Shown: positions 42,297 to 49,685 of the stretch, in pieces
How the letters are laid out: the number at the start of each line of letters is the position of its first letter
Position numbering within the stretch: the stretch's first letter is position 1
Assembly (NCBI RefSeq): GCF_016907435.1
Contig: NZ_JAFBBZ010000001.1
Location: forward strand, 1,116,001-1,180,000
Origin: Nocardioides salarius
GTDB taxonomy: Bacteria > Actinomycetota > Actinomycetes > Propionibacteriales > Nocardioidaceae
DNA length: 64,000 bases
Direction: 5' to 3'
Translations under genes and position numbers: made by a program
Notes under the pieces: model-generated
The model's input: the letters and a program-made list of their open reading frames with translations, nothing else
Told to the model about the DNA's origin: nothing
The model's database searches: none

Positions 42297-42846
42297 GGGC
42301 CTCCGCCAGTCCCTGCGCGGCCCGGGCCAGGTCGTCGACCACCCCGGCGAGCTGGTCGGAGGACTCGGTGGCCAGGTCGACGTGCAGGCCGAGCAGGGAG
42401 GCGTCGACCAGGCGCACCACGCGGCGGGCGCGGCGCGGCGGGGCGCCGCAGCGCACGAAGTACTCACGCAGGGCGGCGGCCCACTGCTCGTTGCTGGCCT
42501 GCACGTCGCTGCGGTAGGGCTCCTCGCCGAGCAGCCCGGTGGCGGCGGCCTGCAGGTAGATCGTCAGGCAGCCGCCCAGCGGGGTGGCGCCGAAGGAGTC
42601 CCACAGCCCGTGCACGCCCGCACGCACGGTGCGTCGCGCGGGCAGCGCCTCGAGGGCGGCCACGGCGCGCTCGTTGACCCGCTGCACCACCGCCGAGACC
42701 AGCGCGTCGCGGTTCTCGAAGTGGTAGATCAGCATCCGGTCGCTGGTGCCGATCGCGGCCGCGAGCGGGCGCAGCGTCAGCCCGATCAACCCGTGCTCGA
42801 GGACGTGGTCGGTGACCTCGTCGAGCAGCTCCTCGCGGCGTGGCAT
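42289..42846 (-). CDS. TetR family transcriptional regulator
   Basis: A 185-residue repressor. The N-terminal helix-turn-helix is LLDEVTDHVLEHGLIGLTLR followed by PLAAAIGTSDRMLIYHFENR (about residues 7-46). The C-terminal helices form the ligand and dimer domain. It is divergent from an SMR efflux gene with a 16-bp perfect palindrome between them and probably represses both. ATG lies 6 nt after TACAAT (42858-42853), a leaderless arrangement. The last two residues and the stop codon come from repeat copy D. Confidence 0.88.
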   Translation of the reverse strand: MPRREELLDEVTDHVLEHGLIGLTLRPLAAAIGTSDRMLIYHFENRDALVSAVVQRVNERAVAALEALPARRTVRAGVHGLWDSFGATPLGGCLTIYLQAAATGLLGEEPYRSDVQASNEQWAAALREYFVRCGAPPRRARRVVRLVDASLLGLHVDLATESSDQLAGVVDDLARAAQGLAEAPA

Positions 42847-42852
42847 CCGACT

Positions 42853-42872
42853 ATTGTAGCGATCGCTACACT
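42853..42872. promoter_or_regulatory. Shared operator and two leaderless -10 boxes (tetR/SMR)
   Basis: TGTAGCGATCGCTACA (42855-42870) is a perfect palindrome. The minus-strand -10 box of tetR (TACAAT, 42858-42853) overlaps its left end, and the plus-strand -10 box of the SMR gene (TACACT, 42867-42872) overlaps its right end. Both starts lie 6-7 nt beyond, so both mRNAs would be leaderless. A dimer of the TetR protein bound here would block both promoters. Confidence 0.75.
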
Positions 42873-42879
42873 CGACGTC

Positions 42880-43203
42880 GTGCCTGCAGCCCTGCTCCTC
42901 GCCGCCGCCATCGTGGTCGAGGTCGCCGCGACGGCCACCCTGCCGCGCACCGACGGCTTCACCCGCCCCGGGTGGACCGCCGTCGTCGTCGCCGGCTACG
43001 CCCTCGCGCTGTGGATGCTGTCGCTGGTCGTGCGCACGATGCCGATCTCGGTGGCGTACGCCGTGTGGGCCGGCCTCGGCACCGCCCTGGTCGCGGCCGT
43101 CGGGGTCGTCTTCCTCAGTGAGCCGCTCGGCTGGCTGCGCGCGGTCTCGCTGGGCATGATCGTGGTGGGCGTCGTGGGCCTGAACCTCACCGGCGCCCAC
43201 TGA
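42880..43203 (+). CDS. SMR-family multidrug efflux protein
   Basis: A 107-residue protein with four TM helices. The essential Glu of the SMR family is Glu14 (AAAIVVEVAATATLPRTDGF), and the Tyr/Trp region SVAYAVWAGLGTALVAAVGV is typical of EmrE/SugE. It probably exports cationic compounds as a dimer. GTG start, 7 nt after TACACT and next to the TetR gene it diverges from. Its last 17 bp overlap the convergent HSL-type esterase gene. Confidence 0.9.
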   Translation: MPAALLLAAAIVVEVAATATLPRTDGFTRPGWTAVVVAGYALALWMLSLVVRTMPISVAYAVWAGLGTALVAAVGVVFLSEPLGWLRAVSLGMIVVGVVGLNLTGAH

Positions 43204-44182
43204 GCGGGGGCGCCTCGCCCAGGTGCCGGCGCTGGTCGTCCACCACCGCGGCGGCCGCGGCCCGGGCGCTGCGGGCCAGGTACGGGAAGCTCAGGAAGCC
43301 GTGCGGCATCAGGTGGAACTCCTCCACCCGCGCCGGCGTGCCGGCCGAGACCAGCGCCTCGGCGTAGCGCACCCCGCTGTCGTGCAGCGGGTCGAGCCCG
43401 GCGACCACCACCACGGCCGGCGGCAGGCCCGACAGGTCGCGCGCCAGCACCGGCGAGAGCCGCCAGTCGGTCGGGTCGACGCCCTCGGGCAGGTAGTGGC
43501 CGTAGAAGATCTCGAGGTCGTCGTTGCTGAGCACGATCCCGCGGTTGCCGACGTACGACGCGTGCTCGCGCAGCGACTCGGTCAGGTCGGTCGCGGGGTA
43601 GAGCAGCGCCTGGTGCCGCACCTGCGGCCCGCCCTCGTCACGCGCGCGCAGCGCCAGCACGGCGGCCAGGTTGCCGCCGGCGCTGTCGCCCATCAGCCCC
43701 AGGCGCTCCGGGTCGGCGCCGAGGGCGGCGGCGTGCTGGGCGGTCCACAGCAGCGCCTCGTAGCAGTCCTCGAGCGCGGCGGGGAAGCGGTGGGTGGGGG
43801 CCAGCCGGTAGTCGACGGCCACCACGACGGCGTCGAGCTCGTCGGCGACGGCGCTGCACAGCCAGTCGCCCTGCCGGGCGCTGCCGAGGACGAAGCCCCC
43901 GCCGTGCAGGTGCAGCACCACCGGGCGCGGCGTCGGCGCCGGGCGCTGCGGCACGTAGAGGCGCAGCGGCAGCTCGCCGTGGGAGGCGGGGAAGGTGCGG
44001 GTGCTGATCCGCACGCCGCGCCGGGGGCGACCGAGGAGGAGGTTGGCCGGGCCTCGGGAGGGGATGGTGGTCCCCTGGACCCGGCGCAACCTCTCCTCGC
44101 TCATCCGGGCGACCGACATCGCGGGCGCGGCGCGGAAGAGCCTGTCCAGCGCGCGCACGCCCAGCGGTGGTCGCTCGGTCAC
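43187..44182 (-). CDS. HSL-family alpha/beta hydrolase (esterase/lipase)
   Basis: A 331-residue cytosolic esterase. The oxyanion motif HLHGGGFVLGSARQGDW and the nucleophile elbow GLMGDSAGGNLAAVLALRA identify the hormone-sensitive lipase (GDXG) group. The Asp and His of the triad are in VVVAGLDPLHDSGVRYAEAL and HLMPHGFLSF. It probably hydrolyses short or medium acyl esters. GTG at 44182 is chosen; a longer frame exists upstream but is not conserved. Overlaps the SMR gene end by 17 bp. Confidence 0.88.
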   Translation of the reverse strand: MTERPPLGVRALDRLFRAAPAMSVARMSEERLRRVQGTTIPSRGPANLLLGRPRRGVRISTRTFPASHGELPLRLYVPQRPAPTPRPVVLHLHGGGFVLGSARQGDWLCSAVADELDAVVVAVDYRLAPTHRFPAALEDCYEALLWTAQHAAALGADPERLGLMGDSAGGNLAAVLALRARDEGGPQVRHQALLYPATDLTESLREHASYVGNRGIVLSNDDLEIFYGHYLPEGVDPTDWRLSPVLARDLSGLPPAVVVVAGLDPLHDSGVRYAEALVSAGTPARVEEFHLMPHGFLSFPYLARSARAAAAAVVDDQRRHLGEAPPLSGRR

Positions 44183-44217
44183 TGCTGCCCGGTCCTGCGG
44201 GTGGTTCCGGTGCCGGG

Positions 44218-44391
44218 TCAGCGGCGGGTGAAGCGGCTGAGGATGCCGCGCACGCCCTTGCCGATGGCGGCGTCGGTGCCGCCTCCGCGGGTCGCGCCGC
44301 CACCCATGCTGCCTCCGGTCATGCCGGCACCGCCCGTGCGGGCGCCGCCTCCGCCTCGACCGAGGACCTTGGACAAGATGCTGCCGATCAT
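44218..44391 (-). CDS. Small glycine-rich protein of unknown function
   Basis: A 57-residue protein. It has an amphipathic N-terminus (MIGSILSKVLGRGGGG), a Gly/Met/Thr-rich middle (GGAGMTGGSMGGGATRGG) and a basic end (KGVRGILSRFTRR). A strong ribosome-binding site (AAGGAGGGAG) precedes the ATG, which supports translation. Such Gly-rich peptides are unrecognised; membrane association through the amphipathic end is possible. It lies between the kinase and the esterase, all on the minus strand. Confidence 0.6.
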   Translation of the reverse strand: MIGSILSKVLGRGGGGARTGGAGMTGGSMGGGATRGGGTDAAIGKGVRGILSRFTRR

Positions 44392-44406
44392 GGTGTCTCC
44401 CTCCTT

Positions 44407-44424
44407 GCCGGCGCGAGCGCCGGC
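44407..44424 (-). terminator. Hairpin downstream of the kinase gene
   Basis: GCCGGCGC-GA-GCGCCGGC at 44407-44424 lies 87 bp after the kinase stop and 15 bp before the small gene start. It may terminate the kinase transcript or sit in the small gene's leader. Confidence 0.4.
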
Positions 44425-44511
44425 GACGGTGTGTGCTGCCTGGGCTCCTACCCACTCCGCGGGCGGGTCATGCCGACTCACCCCCCTGGTGCGGAGGGTG
44501 CTGCGGACGGC

Positions 44512-46047
44512 TCAGACGACCCGGTCGCCCACGATGCGCAGCTCGCCGCCGACCCGGCCCACGTCGATGCGGCGGGTCTCGCGCGAACCGCCGTCGTAGG
44601 TGAGGGTGACGTCGACGCTCCCGCCGCCCACGTCCTGCACCGCGACGATCTCGACTCTCGAGATCCCCGACCAGAACCCGTCGTAGCTGTCGCGCCCGAT
44701 CTGCTCCTGCAGCGACGGGCTGAGCGTCGCCCAGCCGGCGTCGCGGTCGCCGGGCAGCACCGCGTAGTAGTCCTCGACGAGCCCGACCGCCTCTCCGCCG
44801 CTGGCACCCTGGGTGGGCTCGGTGTCGTCGGGCTCCTCGGTGGGTTCCGTGGCCTCCTGCGTCGGCTCCGAGGTCTCCTCGGTGGGCTCGTTCTCCTCGG
44901 TCGGCTCGGGCGAACCGGAGGGGGCCGAGGTGGTCTCGTCGGCGCTCGGGGCGCCGTCGTCGTCACCGGTGGTGGCCAGCAGCGCGAGGCCGCCGATGGC
45001 CAGCACCAGCACCACGATCACCGCGGCCACCCACCAGCCCGCCGTCGTACGCCGCTGCCGCTCGCGGCCCGGCTCGGGCGCCGGGGCCGGCACGGGCTCC
45101 GGCTCGGGCGCCGGCTCGGGCTCGGGCTCGGGCGCAGGAGACGAGGCCGCGGCCGCCGCGGCCGGTGCTGCGGCGGGGACGGGGGCGGGGAAGACCTGGG
45201 TCGCGGCGCCGTCGTCGTCGGCCCGCGTGTCCTGCACCCCGGCCCCGCCGGCGGCCACGTCGTGCAGCTCGCGCGCCACCTGGGCCATCGACCAGCGCAC
45301 CTCGGGGTCGGGGTCGAGCATGTGCCCGATCACGCCGGCCAGGGCACCGGCGCGCCGGGGCGGGTCGGGGCTCTCCTGGGCGATCGCGGCCAGGGTGGCG
45401 ATCGCGTTCTCGCGGGGTGCGTAGGGCTGGCGGCCCTCGACGGCGGCGTACAGCGTGGCGCCGAGCGCCCACACGTCGGAGGCGGGCGACGACTCGGCGC
45501 CGCGGGCCAGCTCGGGCGAGAAGTAGGCGGGGGTGCCGGTCAGCAGCCCGGTCTGGGTGCGGTGCTCGTCGGCGGCGTTGCTGCGGGCGATGCCGAAGTC
45601 GGAGATCTTGGCGTGGTCGCCCTCGGCGACCAGCACGTTGCCGGGCTTGACGTCGCGGTGCACGGTGCCGCGCTCGTGGGCCAGTGCCAGCCCATCGGCG
45701 ACCTGCGCGCCGATTGCCGCGGCACGGCGCGGGTCGAGCGGTCCCTCCTCACGCGCCAGCTGCGAGAGCGTGCGCGAGGGCACGTACTCCATCACCAGCC
45801 AGATGGTCTCGCCCTCGTCGACGGCGTCGAAGACCGAGACGACGTTGGGGTGCTGCAGCGCCGCCGAGCTGCGCGCCTCGCGCAGCCCTCGCGCCAGGTC
45901 GGCCGCCTCGCCGGGCAGCGCGCCGATCTGCTTGACCGCGACCTCGCGACCCAGCATCTCGTCGCGGCACAACCACACCGCGCCCATCCCGCCCCGGCCC
46001 AGCTCGCGCTCCACGCGGTAGCGCCCGGCGATCAGCTGCGGTGCCAT
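44512..46047 (-). CDS. Membrane Ser/Thr protein kinase (PknB type)
   Basis: A 511-residue Hanks-type kinase. The Gly loop is GRGGMGAVW (about residues 18-26), the catalytic Lys39 is in VAVKQ, HRDVKPGN follows at 130-137 and DFG at 150-152. A Pro/Glu-rich linker leads to one TM helix (about 345-366, WWVAAVIVVLVLAIGGLALL) and an extracellular Thr-Glu-Pro repeat followed by a small domain, without PASTA repeats. So it is anchored with the sensor outside the cell. ATG with GGAGGGAGTG directly upstream. Substrates and signal unknown. Confidence 0.93.
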   Translation of the reverse strand: MAPQLIAGRYRVERELGRGGMGAVWLCRDEMLGREVAVKQIGALPGEAADLARGLREARSSAALQHPNVVSVFDAVDEGETIWLVMEYVPSRTLSQLAREEGPLDPRRAAAIGAQVADGLALAHERGTVHRDVKPGNVLVAEGDHAKISDFGIARSNAADEHRTQTGLLTGTPAYFSPELARGAESSPASDVWALGATLYAAVEGRQPYAPRENAIATLAAIAQESPDPPRRAGALAGVIGHMLDPDPEVRWSMAQVARELHDVAAGGAGVQDTRADDDGAATQVFPAPVPAAAPAAAAAASSPAPEPEPEPAPEPEPVPAPAPEPGRERQRRTTAGWWVAAVIVVLVLAIGGLALLATTGDDDGAPSADETTSAPSGSPEPTEENEPTEETSEPTQEATEPTEEPDDTEPTQGASGGEAVGLVEDYYAVLPGDRDAGWATLSPSLQEQIGRDSYDGFWSGISRVEIVAVQDVGGGSVDVTLTYDGGSRETRRIDVGRVGGELRIVGDRVV

Positions 46048-46156
46048 CACTCTCCCTCCGACGACTGCGCCCGGCCCCGTCCGGGGCCCGACCTGTCCTG
46101 CATACCCGCTCCGGGCTCGATCCACGCAAGCGAACGGGTGACGACGCTCCGGCGCC

Positions 46157-47296
46157 TCACCCCGGCAGCACCGGCTCGAGCCCCAGCCACCCCGCCAGGT
46201 CCTCGATCTCGGAGCGCACCGCGGCCCGGGTCTCGGCGCCGAACGGCTCGTCCTCGTGCACCGCGTGCACCACCAGCGCCCCGGCGCGCCGGTCGGCGGT
46301 GGCGTCGACCTTGCCGAGCAGCCGGTCGCCGACCAGCACCGGCAGCGCGTAGTAGCCCCAGCGCCGCTGGGCCTGGGGCTTGTACATCTCCAGCTGGTAG
46401 TCGAAGGCGAACAGCTCGACCATCCGCTTGCGGTCGAAGACCAGCCGGTCGAGCGGCGAGAGCAGCGCCACCCGGGGCTCGAACGGCTCCTCGAGCGCCG
46501 CCAGCTGGGCGGGATCGACCCGCCACCGCCCGCGCACCCCCTCGACCACGGCCGGCTCCCCCACCTCGCCGACGTGGTCGGGGTCGGGGCCCGGCACCTT
46601 CGCCGACCTGGCGCGGGCCACGCCCAGCGCGGCCAGGCGGCGTACGCCGCGCTCGTGCAGGGCCACCTCGACCGGCGGCAGCGGGTCGTCGGTGTAGACG
46701 CGCTCGGCGAGGTCCCACAGCCGGGTGCGGCCCTCGCGCCCGGCCACCGCGACCTCGCCGCGGGTCGCGAGCACCTGCAGCAGCTTGTCGACGTTCTTGC
46801 CGTTGCTCCAGCCCGAGGAGCCCCACGGCCGCACGCAGGTGTCGGGCAGCGCGGTCGCCGGCAGCGGTCCGTCGGCGCGCAGCCGCTCGAGCACGTCGGC
46901 GCGGCAGCCGCCGTTGTCGAGCGCCCACTCCCAGGCGGCGTGCTCGTAGGGGTCGTGCAGCGCCGGGTCGGGCCAGACCGCCATCTCGGCGCGGTGCAGC
47001 GCGACGTCGTCGTGGTGGAGCAGGCGCATCGAGATCTCCACGAGACGCTGCTCCTCGCAGCGCGCGGGCAGCTCGTCGCGGTCGAGGCCCCCGCCCAGCC
47101 GGCTCCACAGCACCAGCTCGGCGCTCGGGGCGACCCGCGCGGTCAGGTCGACCTGCACCATCGTCAGCGCCCGCACCACCTCCAGCACGTCGAGCCCTCG
47201 TCGCCGCGCCGGCGCGTCGAGCAGCTGGGCCCGCACCGCGACCCGGCGCGCCTGCTCGGCGCTGAGCCGGTGCGGTGACGAGGAGTCGGTGGCCAT
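46157..47296 (-). CDS. YcaQ-like (DUF1006) winged-helix DNA glycosylase
   Basis: A 379-residue cytosolic protein of the winged-helix DNA-binding family whose E. coli member YcaQ unhooks interstrand DNA crosslinks. It has LSAEQARRVAVRAQLLDAPA at the start, VRALTMVQVDLTARVAPSAE near residue 40, and the conserved end block LLSPLDRLVFDRKRMVELFA followed by FDYQLEMYKPQAQRRWGYYA. It probably repairs alkylation or crosslink damage; the QVD-type catalytic Gln is in MVQVD. ATG lies 7 nt after TACGCT (47309-47304), leaderless. Divergent from an acetyltransferase. Confidence 0.88.
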   Translation of the reverse strand: MATDSSSPHRLSAEQARRVAVRAQLLDAPARRRGLDVLEVVRALTMVQVDLTARVAPSAELVLWSRLGGGLDRDELPARCEEQRLVEISMRLLHHDDVALHRAEMAVWPDPALHDPYEHAAWEWALDNGGCRADVLERLRADGPLPATALPDTCVRPWGSSGWSNGKNVDKLLQVLATRGEVAVAGREGRTRLWDLAERVYTDDPLPPVEVALHERGVRRLAALGVARARSAKVPGPDPDHVGEVGEPAVVEGVRGRWRVDPAQLAALEEPFEPRVALLSPLDRLVFDRKRMVELFAFDYQLEMYKPQAQRRWGYYALPVLVGDRLLGKVDATADRRAGALVVHAVHEDEPFGAETRAAVRSEIEDLAGWLGLEPVLPG

Positions 47297-47303
47297 GCCC
47301 GGC

Positions 47304-47343
47304 AGCGTAGGCCGCCCCGGGGACGGTGCGCAGCCACTACAGT
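47304..47343. promoter_or_regulatory. Back-to-back leaderless promoters
   Basis: TACGCT (47309-47304, minus strand) lies 7 nt before the YcaQ-like ATG and TACAGT (47338-47343, plus strand) 7 nt before the acyltransferase GTG. The two -10 boxes are separated by 28 bp. Confidence 0.55.
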
Positions 47344-47350
47344 CACGGCC

Positions 47351-48058
47351 GTGACCCCCCTCAGCGGCCTGCTCCACCGTGGCCTGCACCGTGGCCTGCA
47401 CCGTGGCCTGCACGCCGCCTGGCGCTACCTCGACGGTCTCGGCGAGATCGTGCCCGGCACCACCTCGGCCGCGGCCTTCGGCTCCCTGGGGCGCGGCAGC
47501 AGCATCGGCTTCGCCCCCGCCACGATCCTCAACCCCGCCTCGATCCACATCGGCGAGGACACCCTGATCGGGCGCCAGGTGACCCTTTCGGTCGGGTACG
47601 GCGTCGGCGACCCCACCGCACCGCCGCGCGGCCTGGTGATCGGCGACCGGTGCGCCATCGGGGCGCGCAGCTCCTTCACCGCCCACGAGTCGATCGAGAT
47701 CGGCGACGGGGTCTTCTGCGGGCAGGGCGTCTTCGTCACCGACACCAGCCACGGCTACCAGGACCCGACGATGCCGGTGGGCAAGCAGTTCGGCGCCCAC
47801 GACCCGGTCGTGATCGGTGCGGGGTCGTGGCTGGGCCACGGCGCGATGGTGATGCCCGGCGCGCGCGTCGGGCGCAACGTCGTGGTCGCGGCCGGCTCGG
47901 TGGTGCGCGGTGTGGTCGAGGACCACGCGGTCGTCGCCGGCAACCCCGCGCGCGTCGTACGCCGCCTCGAGCCCGACGTCGGCTGGGTCGGCTCGCGCGG
48001 CGACGTGCGGCCGGTGGTGCCGCAGGCCGAGATGCTGGCGCGCCTCGCAGAGGGCTGA
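47351..48058 (+). CDS. Left-handed beta-helix acyltransferase
   Basis: A 235-residue acyltransferase of the hexapeptide-repeat family. The N-terminus has a repeat of HRGL (residues 9-20) followed by AAWRYLDGLG. Hexapeptide turns then run through NPASIHIGEDTLIGRQVTLS, GDRCAIGARSSFTAHESIEI and ISIGDG-like FCGQGVFVTDTSHGYQD; the catalytic His motif is THG-like SHGYQDP. The end IGAGSWLGHGAMVMPGARVG, NPARVVRRL is typical of maltose/galactoside acetyltransferase-like enzymes. Substrate unknown. GTG lies 7 nt after TACAGT. Confidence 0.85.
   Translation: MTPLSGLLHRGLHRGLHRGLHAAWRYLDGLGEIVPGTTSAAAFGSLGRGSSIGFAPATILNPASIHIGEDTLIGRQVTLSVGYGVGDPTAPPRGLVIGDRCAIGARSSFTAHESIEIGDGVFCGQGVFVTDTSHGYQDPTMPVGKQFGAHDPVVIGAGSWLGHGAMVMPGARVGRNVVVAAGSVVRGVVEDHAVVAGNPARVVRRLEPDVGWVGSRGDVRPVVPQAEMLARLAEG
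47375..47410 (+). repeat. 12-bp tandem repeat in the acyltransferase gene
   Basis: CACCGTGGCCTG occurs three times in a row, encoding HRGL three times. Copy-number change would be in frame. Confidence 0.8.
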
Positions 48059-48067
48059 GGGCGGGCC

Positions 48068-49448
48068 TCAGCGGCTCCCGGTGCGCGCCAGCTCGTCGAG
48101 CTCGGCGTGGAAGGCGTCGAGGATCGTCTCCGGGTCGGGCACCACGCGGGTGTCGACCTTGAAGCCCACGCGCACGGTGCCGGCGTAGGTGAAGATGCAG
48201 GTGCCGACGGTCTGCTCGCCCGAGCCGGGCACCCAGCCCAGCAGGCTCCCGATGCGGGTGCCGGCCAGGTAGCGCGCCTCGCGCGGGCCCGGCACGTTGG
48301 TGGTCACGCCGCCGGCCTTCCCGGCGAAGAACGTCACCAGCGCCCGGCTCAGCCGCGACCCCAGGCGCCCGATCCCCTGGATCAGCGCGAAGGTGATCAC
48401 CGGCTCCGGGGAGCGCTTGATGACGTCCATGCGCCGCTTGGTCTCCGCCAGCCGGTCGGCGGCGTCGAGGCGCCCCGAGGGCAGCATCAGCAGCACCAGG
48501 GCGAACCGGTTGCCGAGCTCGCGGGGCAGCGGCAGGTGCATCGGGCGCAGGTTGACCGGGATCATCGTCGGGATGTCGACCGAGCGGCCGTCGTGGTCGA
48601 GCTGGTAGTGCTCCAGCGCCCCGGCGAGCGCCGCGACCAGCACGTCGTTGACGGTGGCGCCGGTCGCGCGGGCGACCTGCTTGACGACCTCGAGGTCGAT
48701 CGGCTCCGACCAGACGGCGGCCTTGTGGGCCCCCGCCGCGCCCGACAGGGCGGTGTCGGGGTTGGAGGTCAGCAGCAGCTTGCGCAGCGCCGCGACCCCG
48801 CTGACACCGATCCGCAGCCCCTCCAGCAGCCCGCGGCGCACCCGCTCGGGGCGCAGCATCTTGGGGACCTCCGGCGCTGCGCGACGCGCGGCCTGCACCA
48901 CGTCAGCCAGCGCGTGGTGCGGCTGCGGCGGGGCGTGCGTGCGTGCCGTCACGGTCGGCCTCGGGCGTCTCGTCGGTCAGCGAGAGCAGCACCTGGGTCA
49001 GCGCGATCCCGTCGGCCAGCGCGTGGTGCAGCCGCACGTAGACCGCCGAGCCCTCACGCAGTCCCTGGACCAGGTGGATGTCCCACAACGGCCGGTCCCG
49101 CGGCAGCGGCGTACCGAGGAAGCCGCTGACGTAGGCCTGCAGCGCCGCGTCGTCGCCGGGGGCGTCGAGGTGCACCTCGTGCACGTGCTGGTCGAGGTCG
49201 AGGTCGGGTACGTCGCGCCAGCGGGCCCGTCGCGCGCCGAACCGGCCGCGGCCGGGCACCGGCCGGCGCGAGAAGACCGGGTAGACGTCGAGCAGGCGGC
49301 TGCGCACCACGTGGTCGAAGCGGGCGCGGTCGAGCGGCCCGTCGAGGAACATCAGCGCCTCGATGACCATCAGGTTCTGCGGCCGGTCCATGCCCAGCCA
49401 GATCGCGTCGACCGGGTCGACCCGGTGCTCCCTGGGCCGCCGCGTCAT
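48068..49448 (-). pseudogene. Wax ester synthase/diacylglycerol acyltransferase, frameshifted
   Basis: Two overlapping frames together encode one WS/DGAT-type acyltransferase. The N-terminal part (49448-48903, 181 codons) has the active-site motif HHALADGIAL and the lead DPVDAIWLGMDRPQNLMVIE. The C-terminal part (48952-48068) has the DUF1298-type region IPTMIPVNLRPMHLPLPREL, RMDVIKRSPEPVITFALIQG and GGVTTNVPGPREARYLAG. A single protein of about 458 residues is expected. Removing one 4-nt unit of the GCGT tract at 48933-48946 joins the frames exactly. It would make triacylglycerol or wax esters. It may be inactive, phase-variable, or an assembly error. Confidence 0.8.
48933..48946. repeat. 4-bp repeat tract at the WS/DGAT frameshift
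   Basis: GCGT three times plus GC. A gain or loss of one unit shifts the reading frame by one. The tract sits in the overlap of the two WS/DGAT frames. Confidence 0.8.
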
Positions 49449-49685
49449 GTCGCAGTCCTGTCGTCGAGCATCGTCAGGCCCCTCCCAAGGCTGCGTGGCA
49501 CGTCACCGGCGAACCTACGCCGACAGTGGTCGTCGTCGTTCATCGCGGGCGCGAGCGTCGCGCCCCCTGCCCGGGCCGCCACCTCTCCGGCCAAAAACTC
49601 CGGGGAAGATGGGTGCCCCCGGCCTCACCTGGGGTATCAAGGGAGCCCACGCAGCACCACCCCCCCCACCTGTCACGGAGCACCG

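Noticed and set aside
44167..47265. Long plus-strand open frame across the Ser/Thr kinase and YcaQ-like genes
   Set aside because: Kinase and DUF1006 motifs are on the minus strand; the plus frame is an artefact of high GC.
48648..49685. An N-terminal extension of the hybrid histidine kinase
   Set aside because: The open frame upstream of 49686 is antisense to the WS/DGAT gene and has no conserved domain; the ATG at 49686 has a ribosome-binding site.
49449..49685. Cyclic-di-GMP or other known riboswitch upstream of the histidine kinase
   Set aside because: Only a short CCGGGG/CCCCGG stem and a C8 run were found; conserved riboswitch bases were not seen.
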